Shown here piece after piece: positions 49,404-61,337 of a stretch of DNA of 64,000 bases. The stretch spans positions 20,870,493-20,934,492 of the forward strand of contig NC_052395.1 in assembly GCF_009389715.1 (NCBI RefSeq). Reading direction: 5' to 3'. The stretch comes from Phoenix dactylifera (Eukaryota; Streptophyta; Magnoliopsida; Arecales; Arecaceae). The position numbers were made by a program, and so were the translations under genes. Numbering within the stretch: the stretch's first letter is position 1; each line of letters starts with the position of its first letter. The notes under the pieces were generated by a model. That model saw only the letters and a list, made by a program, of their open reading frames with translations. It did no database searches and was not told where the DNA came from.

Positions 49404-50083
49404 ATGGTCAGTCTCATCCTGCTGGTTTGCCTGCGGGATTTGTTTTTGGTCGGGGGCAACTTGCCATTATTTATTAGTCAATCCACGTGTTCGCTGCCGT
49501 TGGAATTGAACGTCACTGCTGGTAAGTAGTGATATTTGACATGCATGCACTCGCCAACTCATTGACCATGGTGGCCCAAATTTAGTTGGACAAAATCATT
49601 AAATGAGGAATATCAAAATAATGTGCACGAAAATGTTGTACCTGTGGTTGTTTTGATCTTCTTCTTAGGTGGAACAGACACAGCTTCGTTTTGAGAAAAG
49701 AACAGATGCGCAGCCTGAAAAGAAAAAGTTTAGTGCTGGTTTCTTTATTATGATAATGATCAAGTTTAATTAGGGAATTCATTAATTTCATTAACTGAAT
49801 GTTGCAGATCCAATATTTTAATGACCATAAAAGACGAATCAAAGAACTGAATTGTTGCTTATGCCCAAAATAATCATCCATCCCTGCAGGTGATCAAAAA
49901 GTTCTGTTTGCTGACATAGCTTTGAAGTTTGTGGGATCTGGAAAAATAAAGCATGCAACATGCCAGCTTCTTGTTGACTCAGATGCTGGTGTGTTGAAAC
50001 GGCGTCCAGCCCTGGCAGCTGCCGATAAGATATGTATATCTTTTGGAAGTGGATTAAGTTATAGAGGCGACGCATGCGACTAG
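49404..50083 (+). CDS. Putative small secreted-type protein (two exons)
   Basis: Exons 49404-49521 and 49890-50083 join at phase 1 through a canonical GT-AG intron to 103 aa. The first 25-30 residues are hydrophobic and signal-peptide-like (MVSLILLVCLRDLFLVGG...), with a charged RD pair that is unusual for one. The rest is a compact mixed sequence with four cysteines (TCSLP, ATCQL, KICIS, DACD) and the segments LFADIALKFVG and RRPALAAADK. The second exon is open for 64 codons in DNA that is otherwise stop-rich. I do not recognise the family. It could also be a fragment of a larger lost gene. Confidence 0.4.
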
Positions 50084-50698
50084 TACCGCAACTTTCCTAT
50101 CGAAGCCCTTTTATGGGTTAAAAGGTCAGCAAGGTATGCTGTCTTGTAGTTCAGTGTTCAGACACTTAGTCCTCATACCTACACTTCGGCCCACAATTTC
50201 ATTGCTCGAGTTTCAAACATCATTGATGTTTGATGAATTTCTGCAGCAGGCATTAAGACAAGGATTGCAAAGAAGACAAGTTGAAATCTTGATTTGGTTG
50301 GCACTCTCAAAGCAGCCTCTGTACAGAAATGTTTCTCTAAAACTTTTTCAGCTAACCTTTTCCAGTCATTGGTGTGTTACATTGCTAATATCCTGCTTTG
50401 TAAATCTTTTGTGCTAGAAGCAATAACTGTAGTTAAGAATATGAATGTAAAAATATTTTCCTGAACTTACGTTTGTTACTGCACTAACTCTGACCATCTG
50501 GTTAATCATGCTTTCATGCTGCTTTGTCATGGATGGTTAGGTTATGTGTACCTGCTTTGAGCTGCACACTAGCGGAATGCAATACCATTGCAAGTGGAAA
50601 AGTAGGGAAATCAGAAAACAGAAACACATAGAAGGATCAAAATGCAATCTAATAATTGGAAATTCTATAACCAAGTAGGTCGAGGATTCTTGTAACGA
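50084..50698. other. Intergenic or 3' region, nothing recognised
   Basis: AT-rich sequence between the small putative gene and the gypsy LTR block. Open frames such as 50136-50417 have no recognisable domain. Confidence 0.4.
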
Positions 50699-52720
50699 TG
50701 TTAGACCCGGCCCTTTAAGCGAATTGGGCAAGGTCCATTTGACCGGCCCAATGGAATTTGAGCCAAAAAAAAAAAAAAAAATGGGGGCATGTGGGCTGGC
50801 TCGGAGTGGCCAGGCCTAGCCCGACTAGCCCATCGTGTGCTTGTTGCATGCGATGGAGGAGAAGACTCTGATTGGGAGTCTTCTTCCTCCCTCGACTCCG
50901 ACGAGTTCCGAGAGTCCTAAATCGATCCAAATATCGGCCAAAACCTTTGGAACTTCCTTTATTTAAGGCTCCTTCCTCCTCCTCCTCCTCCTCCTAGCTC
51001 CATCGATGAAGACCTGAGAATGGCCGTCGATTCTAAGTCTTCCTTCTGAGTCTCCTTCTTGATTCCTTGCCGGAAACGCCGCCGGAAGCTTCACCGAAAT
51101 CACAAGTATGAGCCTTGATCTTCTTCTCCTCTATTTTTTTGTTCATAAGCCTCGCTTCCAGTCAAGTCTTTGTTGGAAAAATCCGAGAATAAAAGGCTCT
51201 GATTAATCCTCTATTTTTAGATCCAAAAATTTTGGTTGATTCTTCCTTTTGTCAGCCTCCTTCACTGCCGGCACTTGTCGTCGGAGAAGAGGGCTTGTCC
51301 CCTTTGATACCTTAGGCCGTTTTTGGAGCCCCATCGTCGGAGACCTTGAAGGAAGGAAGAGAGGGGCCGAAACCCCTGTTTTTGGCCTTTTCTTCCTCTT
51401 CTTTTTGCCGCCAGCCCTTGCTCACCATCGTCGGCCGCCGAGGTTGGCCGAGCCGCCTCCCGTCACCATTGGGGCTGGTCACCATGGTCGCCTCCAGATC
51501 CGATAGTAAAGAAAGGGAAAGACGTATCCCTTATGTTGAGAAGAAAGAAGAGAGTTTTCTCTCTTCTCTCTCCTCTCTCCTTCGTCCCCTCTCTCTCCTT
51601 CTTCTTTCTCCTTTCTCTAATTCTGCCCTTATTTCTCTCTCTTGATTCATGGCCAGATATGTTGATCAATCCTGAATGGCCCGCGCCACTATGACGGACC
51701 AAACCCAAACCCCTGATTGAACCCAGGTTGATATTCTCTCTCCTCTCCCTAATTGAACCCAGACTGAGATTCTCTCTTCTCTTCCTCTTTTCTCTCTAGA
51801 CAAGTTTAGAGATCTTAGTATAAGCCCCTATATTCTTGCTACTCGGGTCCAAGGTTGATCTAGTTAGGATACCTTGAACTGCCTTGGTATCCGGACGGTA
51901 GACAGACTTTACCTCAGTGTTGTCAGATCTCTTTGAAATTTTGTCATCATTGACCTTCATTGAGTCACTTAAATTATGTCCGATCTTGATCAGTTTAGTT
52001 CACCTTGCTCGGACTAACCTGGGTAGTCGAGCACTATCACCTGATCGATATGATTTGAGGGCATGAGGTCGTTCTCCAGTAGTTTTTAATTTTGACTTCG
52101 CTTGACTTATGAAATGATGATAAAATTTATGATGTTTTAATTATATTAAAAATGGATGCACTTGACCCGTCTAACTGGAGTGAAATTTTGAAGTGATAAG
52201 AGGTAAGTAACTTAATACTTCAAAGTGCATTTTTCGAATTTTTGGTAAAATGATAATTATTTGATTAGATTTAATTATAATATCTATTTTATACTTAGTT
52301 AAAAGGGTCAGGCATGTTAATGTTATGATTATTTTAAAAAATATGTTATGTGCTATATTATGAAATCTGAAAAAATATAACTGGGCAAACCATAAAAAAT
52401 CTCTTTTATAAATATGCATTTCTCAACATGGCTATGATTTGTTCTGGCTCTGCCAGTAGGGACTATTTGTTGGCCCCGTCGATTTGTAATCTATGAGAAA
52501 CTAGTTTCAACACCGCACCACCAGTGACTAAAATAGTGGTATTTGGGACATCGTGCCACCAGTGATTAAGAATAGTAGTTTTTGGCACTTTGTGCATTCT
52601 GACCCGTGCCACTAGGTTATGTAGCCATAGCCTGACTTCTGACTTCCGACTTTTAATTTCTAATTTCTAATATCTGATATCGGATTTCTGGTATTTCTTA
52701 TAAAAACAATAGTATTCTTC
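50699..52720 (+). repeat. Truncated roughly 2-kb gypsy LTR (LTR-A)
   Basis: It starts TGTTAGACCCGG and shares a long co-linear order with 53090-55281: a ggaagact...gggagtcttcttcctcc dyad, (cct)n, gccgaggttggccgagcc, ggggctggtcaccatgg, then a tail of 'ccaccagtgac'/'ggtat' short repeats. The sequence homologous to the end of LTR-B is missing, so it is truncated on the right. Divergence between the two is large, so they are probably not the pair of one recent element. The open frames in it (for example 51249-51645) are LTR sequence, not genes. Confidence 0.7.
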
Positions 52721-53089
52721 AAAGAGAAATATGCATTATTAGAAAAATGATTTAATTCCTGGTCAATATTTTGTGTTTTAATTAAATAAACAGTTTGATA
52801 GATGGATTAATCAAGAGCAGTTGATATGTTGACAAAGTAACTTGACATTCTTATTCAAAATTAAGATGCTAATTTTTGTTTATAAGAGAGAAGTTTGATT
52901 TAGATCATCTACAAAAAGAATCAAGTGTAGAGGTATTGGACCTTATTCTTATGATAAGAACTAAAAATAAAGTTGTATCGACCAGTAGAATTATTGAAAA
53001 CTTGAGGGTGAGATTAGAACTATGTATCTAACTTTTTGAAAGCACGAGGTATGAAAATTTCATGGACGAATTTTTTTTAGAAGGGAGAA
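52721..53089 (+). mobile_element. 3' internal remnant and polypurine tract of a gypsy element
   Basis: Just before LTR-B the sequence reads gaaaatttcatggacgaattttttttagaagggagaa. That is the degenerate end of pol plus the polypurine tract seen in Del/Tekay-type chromoviruses (consensus like gaggacgaaatttttttaaggggggagaa). About 300 bp upstream are AT-biased and frame-broken. Confidence 0.65.
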
Positions 53090-55281
53090 TGTGAAACCAG
53101 TGGACTGGGCCTGGTCCACTTGACAGGCCCAGCCCAAAGACAATAGAGAGGAAGACTCCAGCGGGAGTCTTCTTCCTCCTCTCTGATCGCGACGAGGATT
53201 CCTCTCCGATTGCGATGGGATCAAAAGTCCATCGCAATTTGGAGACCGTCAGATAAGGCTTGGGAACTCTATTTATAGAGCTCCTCCTCCTCACTCCTTC
53301 GATTTCATCGAGATCGAGCCACCGACTCCTAGCTTCTCTGGTCGTCTTCCTTGATTTGTCCTCGGAGAGATTTTTTTGCGTCGGAACCCTGCCGATCGAG
53401 GTAAGTGTTCTACATTCTCTTCTATTTATCTCTTGGTCTTTCGGCCGTGACCCACCTTAGCTTTGAGCCGGCTAATCACCAGAATGTGATCCGAAATAGG
53501 GTGCTCTATTTTGACCGTGTTCTCTCGCCGCCAGCTGTGTTCGTCGTCGTCGGCCGCAGAGGTTGGCCGAGCCTACCTCGCCACCTCCTGCCGCCATCGG
53601 GGCTGGCCACCACGGTTGCCCCTTGGTCCATTCAAGAAGAAAGGGGGGAGGGATCCCCTATTTTGGAGAAGAAGAAGAGAGGGGTCTCTATCTTTTTTCT
53701 CTTTCCCCCTTCTCTCTCTCTCTTTTCTCTCTTGTTAGACTTTCTCTTTTTTGATTCATAGTCAGACATATTGATTGATCGAGGTTGACCCGTGATCCCT
53801 GATTAAACCTAGACTGAGATTCTCTCTTTTCTCCATCCTTTCTCTCTCTGTAAAGTTTTTCTCTCTACTCTCTCTCTAGGATAGTTGGATCCAGTAGAAA
53901 CTCTTCACAGTAATTTTGGATTGATTCTAGTGAATGACCTTGATCTATAGTCGTCGGGTGGCATGTCAGCCCCCACTCTGGTCCTTGGCAACACTGTTAA
54001 ATTTGAATACTTTCGATCTTTGTTGAACCATCTATACCCTAGTCCGAGCATGATTCAATGAATTTCACTTTGATCGGACCAACCTTGATGTTAGGCATTA
54101 TTATTTGGTCAGCTTTGTGAGGATGTTGGAATTTAGGATTTTTATTTTAATTATGATGAAATTTTAATGAAGAATATTTTTAGAATATTAGGCCCCGAGA
54201 AGAATTTTCGAGACTGATTGGATGTATTAGTTGGATCGCATTTGCAAGCTAAGTAATGATCAGCCTTTTCTAAATTCTACATTTATGTAATATTATTTTT
54301 ACATTGAATAAATTGTTAATGGATTTATATGTAATTTATAAATTTTATGAGATGGTGATTTGAATAAAAAATAGATATGTAAAATTTGAGTAATTTTTTT
54401 TGGACCACTGTTATATTTACTGGCCTTGTATCGTATATGCATATTTTGATCGGATTATGATATATCTATTATTTTATAAAAAGAACTTTGATGTGTATCA
54501 AATTTGGACTCTCAGCTAACTATGTTCTGTATCCTACCAATTGGAAGTTACGCATTAGAAATTCTGGCCCACCACAGGGTATAAATGTGGTATTCTGGTC
54601 CACTCCATAGGGTATAAGTATGGTATTCTGGCTTACTCTATAGAATATAAGTGTAGTATTCCGGCCCCCTCCGTAAGGTATATGTGTGGTTTTGTTTCTA
54701 GCCTAGTCATAGAATATAAGTGTGGTCATAGTTAAAGGCTGTTGAATTGAATGCGATTTGTTTTGAATCAGATTAATGATTTTGAATACGGATATATGAA
54801 AGATACGGATTTCAATAGATTTGTGTTTTGAAATGGAGTTGATTATATTTTTATACTAATTAATCGTAATTTGTATTTATATTTTATGTTATTATATGAA
54901 TTGTCTAGTTAAGGTATTCATTACTTACTGGGCTGTCTAGCTCATTATATAATTTTTTACTATTTTTACATATTCAAAAAATTATCTCGACCGAGATTTT
55001 TCAATATAGGAGAGCGACTAGAAGAACTATGGCATAAGCTATCTTATATTAGAGTTTATTTAAATTGATGTATTATCTTAGACTAATGATAGTATTATGA
55101 GATATTGTAACTTGAATTAGTTAATGAAATAAAGATCATATATTATTAGTTTAAATTATTCTGCTGCATATTGATGATGTCACATTGAGATGCCTTACAT
55201 GCTCGTGGGGGAAGAGCTTTCTATGAGTGTGCAGCAGCTACCGCGACCCTCAGCTCATGATCTCGGGTCGGAGGTATGACA
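53090..55281 (+). repeat. Roughly 2.2-kb 3' LTR of a gypsy element (LTR-B)
   Basis: It begins TGTGAAACCAG immediately after a polypurine tract and ends GGAGGTATGACA (TG...CA). Inside are a 5'-leader-like GC-rich part (53100-53900) and an AT-rich tail with ggtataagtgtggtattctggcc-type short repeats (54560-54730). The target duplication was not identified because the left partner is missing. Confidence 0.75.
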
Positions 55282-56230
55282 AAGGAGCCAGATGAGGGAT
55301 AGCCAGACAAATCCCTAATCAAGGGTGACCTTATCCTCATTGAATTTTATAGTACACCTGCTGCTAAATTAATCATATGAACAGGTTCTACTAGGCCAAG
55401 CAATGATCATGGAGGGACAATTCAGAACAATGGGCTCTAAAAACAAAGAACCAGTGATGGGTGCATACGGTTGCAGAGCCCTTCCTTGTGGCGTTGTTGA
55501 GTCCTCCAATTTATCTTGGGAAGAAGACCGGTCTCCAATAACAATTTTTTGGCATCTTCAATCAACTCACAGGAACTATGTTCCAGCTTCCTCACCATGC
55601 AAATAATCATAATAGAAATCATCGGATGATTTCTTCTGTTTCTGTTGTTATGGACAAGTTAGCCATTGTTCTAGTATGTGGATGCGTTCAATTCCTCTTG
55701 CTGCTCCAAGGCTATCTGGGATCTCTAAATAGAGGTGTTTGAGGTGAACATGGGATCTGGGATCCTGCAATTATTCAAGCATTTGTGAAATGAAAAGGAG
55801 GTTAAACTAAATAGAGGAGTTGGAACTGAACATGGGATTTGGAACCCACAATTAGTTTAACAATATCCGAAATGAGAGGGAGTTTGAACGAAACACGGAA
55901 TCTGGGATCCCGCATTTAGTTCAAACGAACGGACAGGCAGTTCAAACATTTAATCGAATATAAGTGCAAATAAATTCTGTTCAGAACTATTTGTGATCGT
56001 TAGAATTGATTGATAGCATCATTATAACCATCCAACTGTATTTTTAAACACTAGCCCACTCAAGATAGGGAGGGGCTTTCCATTTTTCAGTCTCACAGGC
56101 CTAATCCTAAGAAAAGTTCCAAATCCTAGCTCTTCTAATCTCACAAGCCTAATTCCACACAATTATGATCGCAGTCGTAATGCTTTTAGTCAGCCTAGTG
56201 CGGACGAAGATTTGAGGTCCACCGCATAGG
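55282..56230. other. Intergenic with degenerate 65-75-bp repeats
   Basis: Three imperfect copies of a gtttgaa...aacatgggatctgggatccc...agttcaaac pattern lie at about 55737-55930. Half of each unit can pair with the other half, which is MITE-like. No gene is seen. Confidence 0.45.
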
Positions 56231-56700
56231 CAACATTATGTCAAAGATGTCAAACTGATTTTATTAAGAGTATGTTTGGTTGGAGGCTTAATTCCATTTT
56301 GATTTTGATTCCGGTCGCAAACCAAATATGTTAGAGGATATGATCAATCCGTTTCCAGTCAAAGATTACGTCAAAGGATATGACCAACATTAGGTCAAAT
56401 ATGTCAAACTGATTTTATTAAGAGTATATTTGGTTGGAGTCTTAATTCTATTTTGATTTCGATTCCGATTTCGGTCATAAACTAAATATATTAGAGGATA
56501 TGGTCAATCCGATTCCAGCCAAAGATTATGTCAAAGGATATGACCAACATTATGTCAAAGATGTCAAACTGATTTTATTAAGAGTATGTTTGGTTAGAGT
56601 CTTAATTCCATTTTGATTCTGATCCTGATCATAAACCAAATATGCTAGAGAATATGATCAATCCGATTCGAGTCAAGAACCAAATACGCCTTAAGCTCAT
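56231..56700. repeat. Three-copy 154-160-bp tandem repeat
   Basis: Copies start near 56231, 56385 and 56545 (caacattatgtcaaagatgtcaaactg...). Each holds agagtatgtttggtt, then ttaattccattttgatt, then aaaccaaatat. The gtttggtt/aaccaaat pair inside each unit resembles MITE ends, so the array may be an expanded MITE. Confidence 0.85.
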
Positions 56701-57168
56701 TCTACCCATTGAAGCTCTGAGCTTTATTACACTGGAGTTGGGCAGCATGTGAGAATTCATAAACACTACATTTGAAATAGAACTTCTTAATTCAAGACTA
56801 GCTTTGAAACATAACTTAATTCGACGAGAGACCTCCACTCCATCCAGCACTTTGATGTCATGCTTTCAATGGAACTATGCGAGTTTCATGTCTTCTTGAA
56901 CATCATATCTGTTACATCTCTTGTCAACTTTCAGATTTGAGAGGAGAACAAATAAAGCCACCAATTTCCCTAAAATCTCTTTCTATGTCCGTGTCGCTTT
57001 GCCTCTTCTATTTGACATCTACCAATGGTTACCAAGGGCCATAGTCTAAAATTTAATGGTAATAGTACCTTTGAACTAGCTGAAGAGTTCTGTGATATGC
57101 TCTCAATGGAATTGCATCAAGTCTTGCAATGACAATTTGGAAAAGCAAGGTATCTTCTTCCTCCTCTC

Positions 57169-58283
57169 TTTTTTTTTTGTGCTAAAAAAAGGGGAAGGGG
57201 GGAGGAAGGGACAAGCCCACCCCCGCATAGCAGTCCCCACTGGGCCCCCACTCCGCCAGGAGAATGTTCGATGCGGGCAGAAATGACCGTGTATTGGGCA
57301 CTCCGGTCGGTTTTACTCATATCCTCCTAGACCTGACCACGGTTCCGGAACCGCCGGTTTCGGTTTCTGTTCTAGACGGTTCTAGTTCTGGTTATAAAAT
57401 TTTGAAAAAAATAGATTGTGTAATTAATTTGGAAAAAAATTTAAATACAAATAGATTGTGTAATTAATACAAAATGATAATTTGTACCTCATTTTATTAT
57501 TTACTCATCAATAGAGGGGGGTCGGTAATTTGGATCCCAAGAATTTGAGTTTGGAACATATATTTTTTTGCCTTTATTTGAGCGGGAGGAAGACATTTTT
57601 GATAATTGGATTGGGAAAAATAAAAATATGGGAAGGTTATGGAATGTGTAGAGAATTGGAATAGATTGAATAATTGAGAGAGTGAAAAATTGAGAGAGAG
57701 AGATTGGAAGATTGAGTGGTGTGGTGAAAAAATTAATTTGGAGAGGTATATATAGTGTTGGAGATAATTTTCGTTTCCCAAAATGCCCCTCAAACTAGCC
57801 GTTTTTTAGTTGTTAGGAGGGATAAAATAGTCATTTTTTCGGTTCGAACCGGAACCGAACCGCCGGTTCCGGTTTCGGTTCCGGTTTCGGTTCCATCAAA
57901 CCTGGAACCTAAACCGAACCGTATTCCTCAAGGTTCCGATTCGGTTAAGAACCGTGAGACACGGTTCCGGTTCCGGTCCGGTTCTTTCCGGTTCGGTTCC
58001 GGTCCGGTTTTTCGGTTAGAACTGAACCGTGGTCAGGCCTATACCCTCCCCACCCGTGGATCCGGCTCGGTTACCCCTCTGGGCTCCGGCTCGAATACCA
58101 TGTATGAGTACGTCATATCCAGCACCACCGAGGTTACTAGCAGAACGATACGCTCTCCCATTCCACGTGTCCGAGCAGAAAGCCTTTGGTCTCCATAATT
58201 TAATCGATGCCCGCGCATTTCGAACTCGGAACCACGAAGGTAGAAGTGAGGCCACGCTCCCACTGTGCTACCACCTCAGTGGC
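57169..58283 (-). mobile_element. tRNA-derived SINE (about 393 bp) split by a hAT MITE
   Basis: On the - strand the element begins gccactgaggtggTAGCACAGTGGG, a perfect A box (58259-58270). A GTTCGA B-box core (58220-58225) follows, then a body and a T/A-rich tail (ctttttttagcacaaaaaa) near 57169-57190. A 13-bp duplication TCTTCCTCCTCTC flanks it at 57156-57168 and 58284-58296, the length typical of LINE-mediated insertion. Removing the nested hAT (57328-58041 plus one 8-bp duplicate) leaves about 393 bp. Confidence 0.85.
57328..58041. mobile_element. Nested hAT-type MITE rich in ccggttc motifs
   Basis: Ends are TAGACCTGACCACGGTTC and its near-perfect inverted copy ending CCGTGGTCAGGCCTA. An 8-bp duplication flanks it, TATCCTCC (57320-57327) and TACCCTCC (58042-58049), with one mismatch. 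Both subterminal regions are packed with cggttccgg/ccggaaccg motifs, which in hAT elements are transposase-binding repeats. It is 714 bp with no transposase. Confidence 0.85.
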
Positions 58284-58296
58284 TCTTCCTCCTCTC

Positions 58297-59782
58297 ATTA
58301 GGAGCCATACTAATTCAAAGGTATGTTAGAGGCATCGATAGATTGTTAAATTCAGTTATGTTCAATGGATTAGTTTGATGGGTCGCTTGTTGTTTTCAGG
58401 CTGTTACTTCTTCTTTGTTTATATATAAAATTTGAGATGATTCTTGTACCCAAAAAAAAAAGAAGTATGCTTGCGAATTTAGAAAACGGTATTGGGCATC
58501 GCCACAGTGATGAGGACAACAAGGTCAAATAACTGCAGAAAATGGGCATTGTTTGCCGCGTTAATGGTAACTTGAATGCAGAGTTGTTATTTTTTTGATC
58601 ATTTTTATCACTTCTTAGGCTTTAGTTTCAAGGCTAAAATGAAGAAGTTTGCTTAAGCCAATGCTTTCTCTTTCCCTCCTTTCACTCACTCTTTATCCTT
58701 GGTCTTTCTCATACTTGATCAATTTTCAATTTATATTTCATTATGTTTTCCTCCTATAAGTGCATTTGCCCGTATATTATTTTCTAAAGTCAAGAGAACC
58801 TTTATGTGAAGCTTTACAAGTAACTTAGCATACAATTAGAGGCAAATTTAGTGTTAAATTATTTATGTATAAGTTGAATTTGAAAGATGCATGAATTATT
58901 GTCAAGTATAGGTACCTATAAGTAAGTTGCAATTTAATCAGGGACCTGATTTTTATTTCTCTCTCAATGTATTTCCATCTGGAGTGAAGCCCCACTGACT
59001 TCATTTGAAGCTTGTCGTTTGGACTTATAAGTTACTTTCTAATGACAGACTTGAACATAGTTCTACCTTAGCATATTGCGAGGCATGTATTTTAAGATCT
59101 TGTATGGAGTTCAAACTTCAAACAGGTATCTATAAATAATTTTACTGCGACATATTTATTTACAAATTGGATTTTTTTACCGGTCCTTTTTTAGGCTCAT
59201 AAAGTAAATTAGATAATCAAGCAGTGTAAAATATCTAAAGCTAATTCAGCATATAGTTTACCGGGCTCAAATATAAAATGGGCCGGGCCGGGCCATGGCC
59301 CTTGTGGAACCATGCTCGATTTTTTTCCGAACTTCGGCCCGAGCTTAGGCCTGAAAAATTTTAAATAATCTAGGCTCGAGCCCTGCCCAAATTTAATTGG
59401 GCCGGTCCGAATTACCTATTTGGGCCAAAAATAGATCTGGTCCGAATCCGATTAAAGTTTAATATTTCATAATATTACTTTATGAAAAAATGAGTTAGTT
59501 AAAAATTGGACTATCTTCTATAATATGAGTAAGTGATATATGATATATTATTCTTAGATAAACTCATTTTAATTGGTTCTTTACTTTCCCATCTTTTTTT
59601 AAATACCAACATATAAAAATAAATTAATTTGGGTCTAAATTCGTACTATGTTTTGCTCCTTGTTTGGACTTGGATGGGCCAGTGATACTTCCAAGTCTGG
59701 CCCTAAAAAACGGGCTGTCTATTTAAACTCTTTCCAACTTAGCCAAAAGTCGGCTCGGGCCGGCCGAGCTCATTTCCGGCCC
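58297..59782. other. Intergenic with GGGCCGGGCC-rich segment
   Basis: 58300-59230 is AT-rich without recognisable features. From 59270 to 59780 the sequence has repeated gggccgg/ccggccc motifs (59280-59300, 59400, 59755-59782), which resemble subterminal repeats of another hAT-like MITE. Paired ends and a target duplication were not found. Confidence 0.4.
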
Positions 59783-59790
59783 TATAAATA
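59783..59790 (+). promoter_or_regulatory. TATA box of the 60507 gene
   Basis: TATAAATA is followed by CT-rich, leader-like sequence and a downstream gene start. The consensus is strong. It lies at the edge of a GC-rich repeat-like block, so the promoter may partly derive from a transposon. Confidence 0.45.
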
Positions 59791-60506
59791 CCCCCAACCC
59801 GGCGTCCGTCCCAACTCCCGCTTTTGAATTCCCTCCCCTCTCAAGCCCGCCCTCTCCTTTCCCCTCATGTCCGCCTTCTCTTTGCGGCCCCCTCCAGATC
59901 GAGGGCGGCATAGGGTTCTGATACCTTCGCCGGTCTTCCCCCAAGCAAGAAAATGTCTGATCTCAACCCATCTTTTTCTTGATCTCAACCCATCTCTTTC
60001 TTGTTTCTTTGCCTTGAGCTATTATACGAATTCCTGGTGTTTCTTGGCAAGATCCAACGATTGATCGGGTAAAAGGGGCTGCTAGGCAACGATTCAAGAA
60101 AAGGTTTGATCCTAAGCCCCTCCCTCCTTGTGTCTTTTCTTGCAGGCTTTTGAGATCAAGTTGTTGTGTTTCTTGGCTAGATTAGACGATTTCTTGGCTG
60201 TCTTTTTTTGGTTCTGGTATATCTTCTCTTTCTTCTTTTTATCTCCTTCTTCTTCTTGGTTGATCTGAGGCAACTCCGGCCTTTTTCAGATAAAACCCTA
60301 AACGATCATTATATGTTTTTTTCTATCTTTCTTTTCATATCTTTCTATTTTCTTTTCTTTTTCCTTAGATCCGAGACATCCGAGATCGGTTCCACGTCTA
60401 GCCCTAGAAAACCAATCACCCACCGCCCTTCTTCTCCGTCTTCTTGAATTGATCCAAGATTATTGGGAACTGCTTCAGATCTACCCCTGGAAACCACACA
60501 TCGAGA

Positions 60507-60864
60507 ATGGCGTCAGTTTCCTGGTTCATGTAATGCTTGCCTCTCTCACTCTTCTTCTATGAAGAGAGCCTTTTATTTTTAGATTTCTTGAAATTATTTT
60601 GGCTTTTGGAACATAATTATGGCTGCAAATTATTGGATTACCTCACAAATTTGAAATCTTCAATTATCTACCTGTATTTTACTTTTTTCAGATTTATAAT
60701 GCTATCTTCATTTTGATATTGTAGACAAGATCTGCATGTGAAGATATTTAGTCAAGCAAAAGCAGTGTCGATTAATCGGTCTCTTGTTCACGCTTTCTCC
60801 GCTATGATTCACCAAGAATATTTTCTTCTTGTTCTCGATTGGGGTAAACTCTGGATTTGTCCAG
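60507..60864 (+). CDS. First two coding exons of an unrecognised gene (partial)
   Basis: ATG 60507 in a good context starts exon 60507-60529 (MASVSWF). After a GT-AG intron it joins exon 60725-60864 in frame to give about 54 residues, including QDLHVKIFSQAKAV and EYFLLVLDWGKLWICPG. A GT donor follows at 60865. Only 44 bp into the next intron a copia LTR begins (60909). The remaining exons must lie beyond the window if the gene is intact. No family was recognised. The call rests on frame and splice consistency. Confidence 0.4.
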
Positions 60865-61163
60865 GTAAAGAACAAAACTTAACTGAATGGTGTGCAACTT
60901 ATACTTATTGTTGGAATATTTCAAAATTCCGAGTCTGCCCTTCTTTGTCTTTTGTCCTTTTATCTAGTGTACTTTCTTTAGTCCCACATTGGAAAGGAAT
61001 AAAACTCAAAAGATCTTTATATAGTATTCAACCTTTTAACTTGGTGAAGCAAAGAAAGAAAGTAGCCCACGCGCGCATGAGCCCAATGGAGGTCTAAGCC
61101 AAAATTGGCGAATCCGATCCGGAAACGTTTAACCGGGCGCGTCGCGCTCGATTATCACGCACA

Positions 61164-61194
61164 GGGGGGGACCCCCCCCCCCCCCCCCCCCCCC
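61164..61194. repeat. G7-A-C23 homopolymer pair in the copia LTR/leader
   Basis: Seven G (61164-61170), an A, then 23 C (61172-61194) sit between gcacag and gcgtttcc. The run can fold on itself or form an i-motif. Its length may also reflect sequencing uncertainty. Confidence 0.8.
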
Positions 61195-61337
61195 GCGTTT
61201 CCTCTCTCTCTGTTTTCTGTGCTCCCGAGAGGATACTCTCCTCTGTTTTCTTTTTCTGAGCACTTCTGGGCTGTTCGACAAGATCACTGCATCTGCGAGT
61301 GTGCGCTTGGAGTGATCCAGTTGTTGTATCCTGGAGG

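Noticed and set aside
51249..51645. Open frames of 85-99 codons
   Set aside because: The same kind of frame occurs in the related LTR at 53405-53761. Both are LTR leader sequence, not genes.
58200..58283. Possible tRNA gene (A and B boxes)
   Set aside because: There is no cloverleaf anticodon arm, the B box is degenerate, and a SINE body and 13-bp duplication follow. It is a SINE head, not a tRNA gene.
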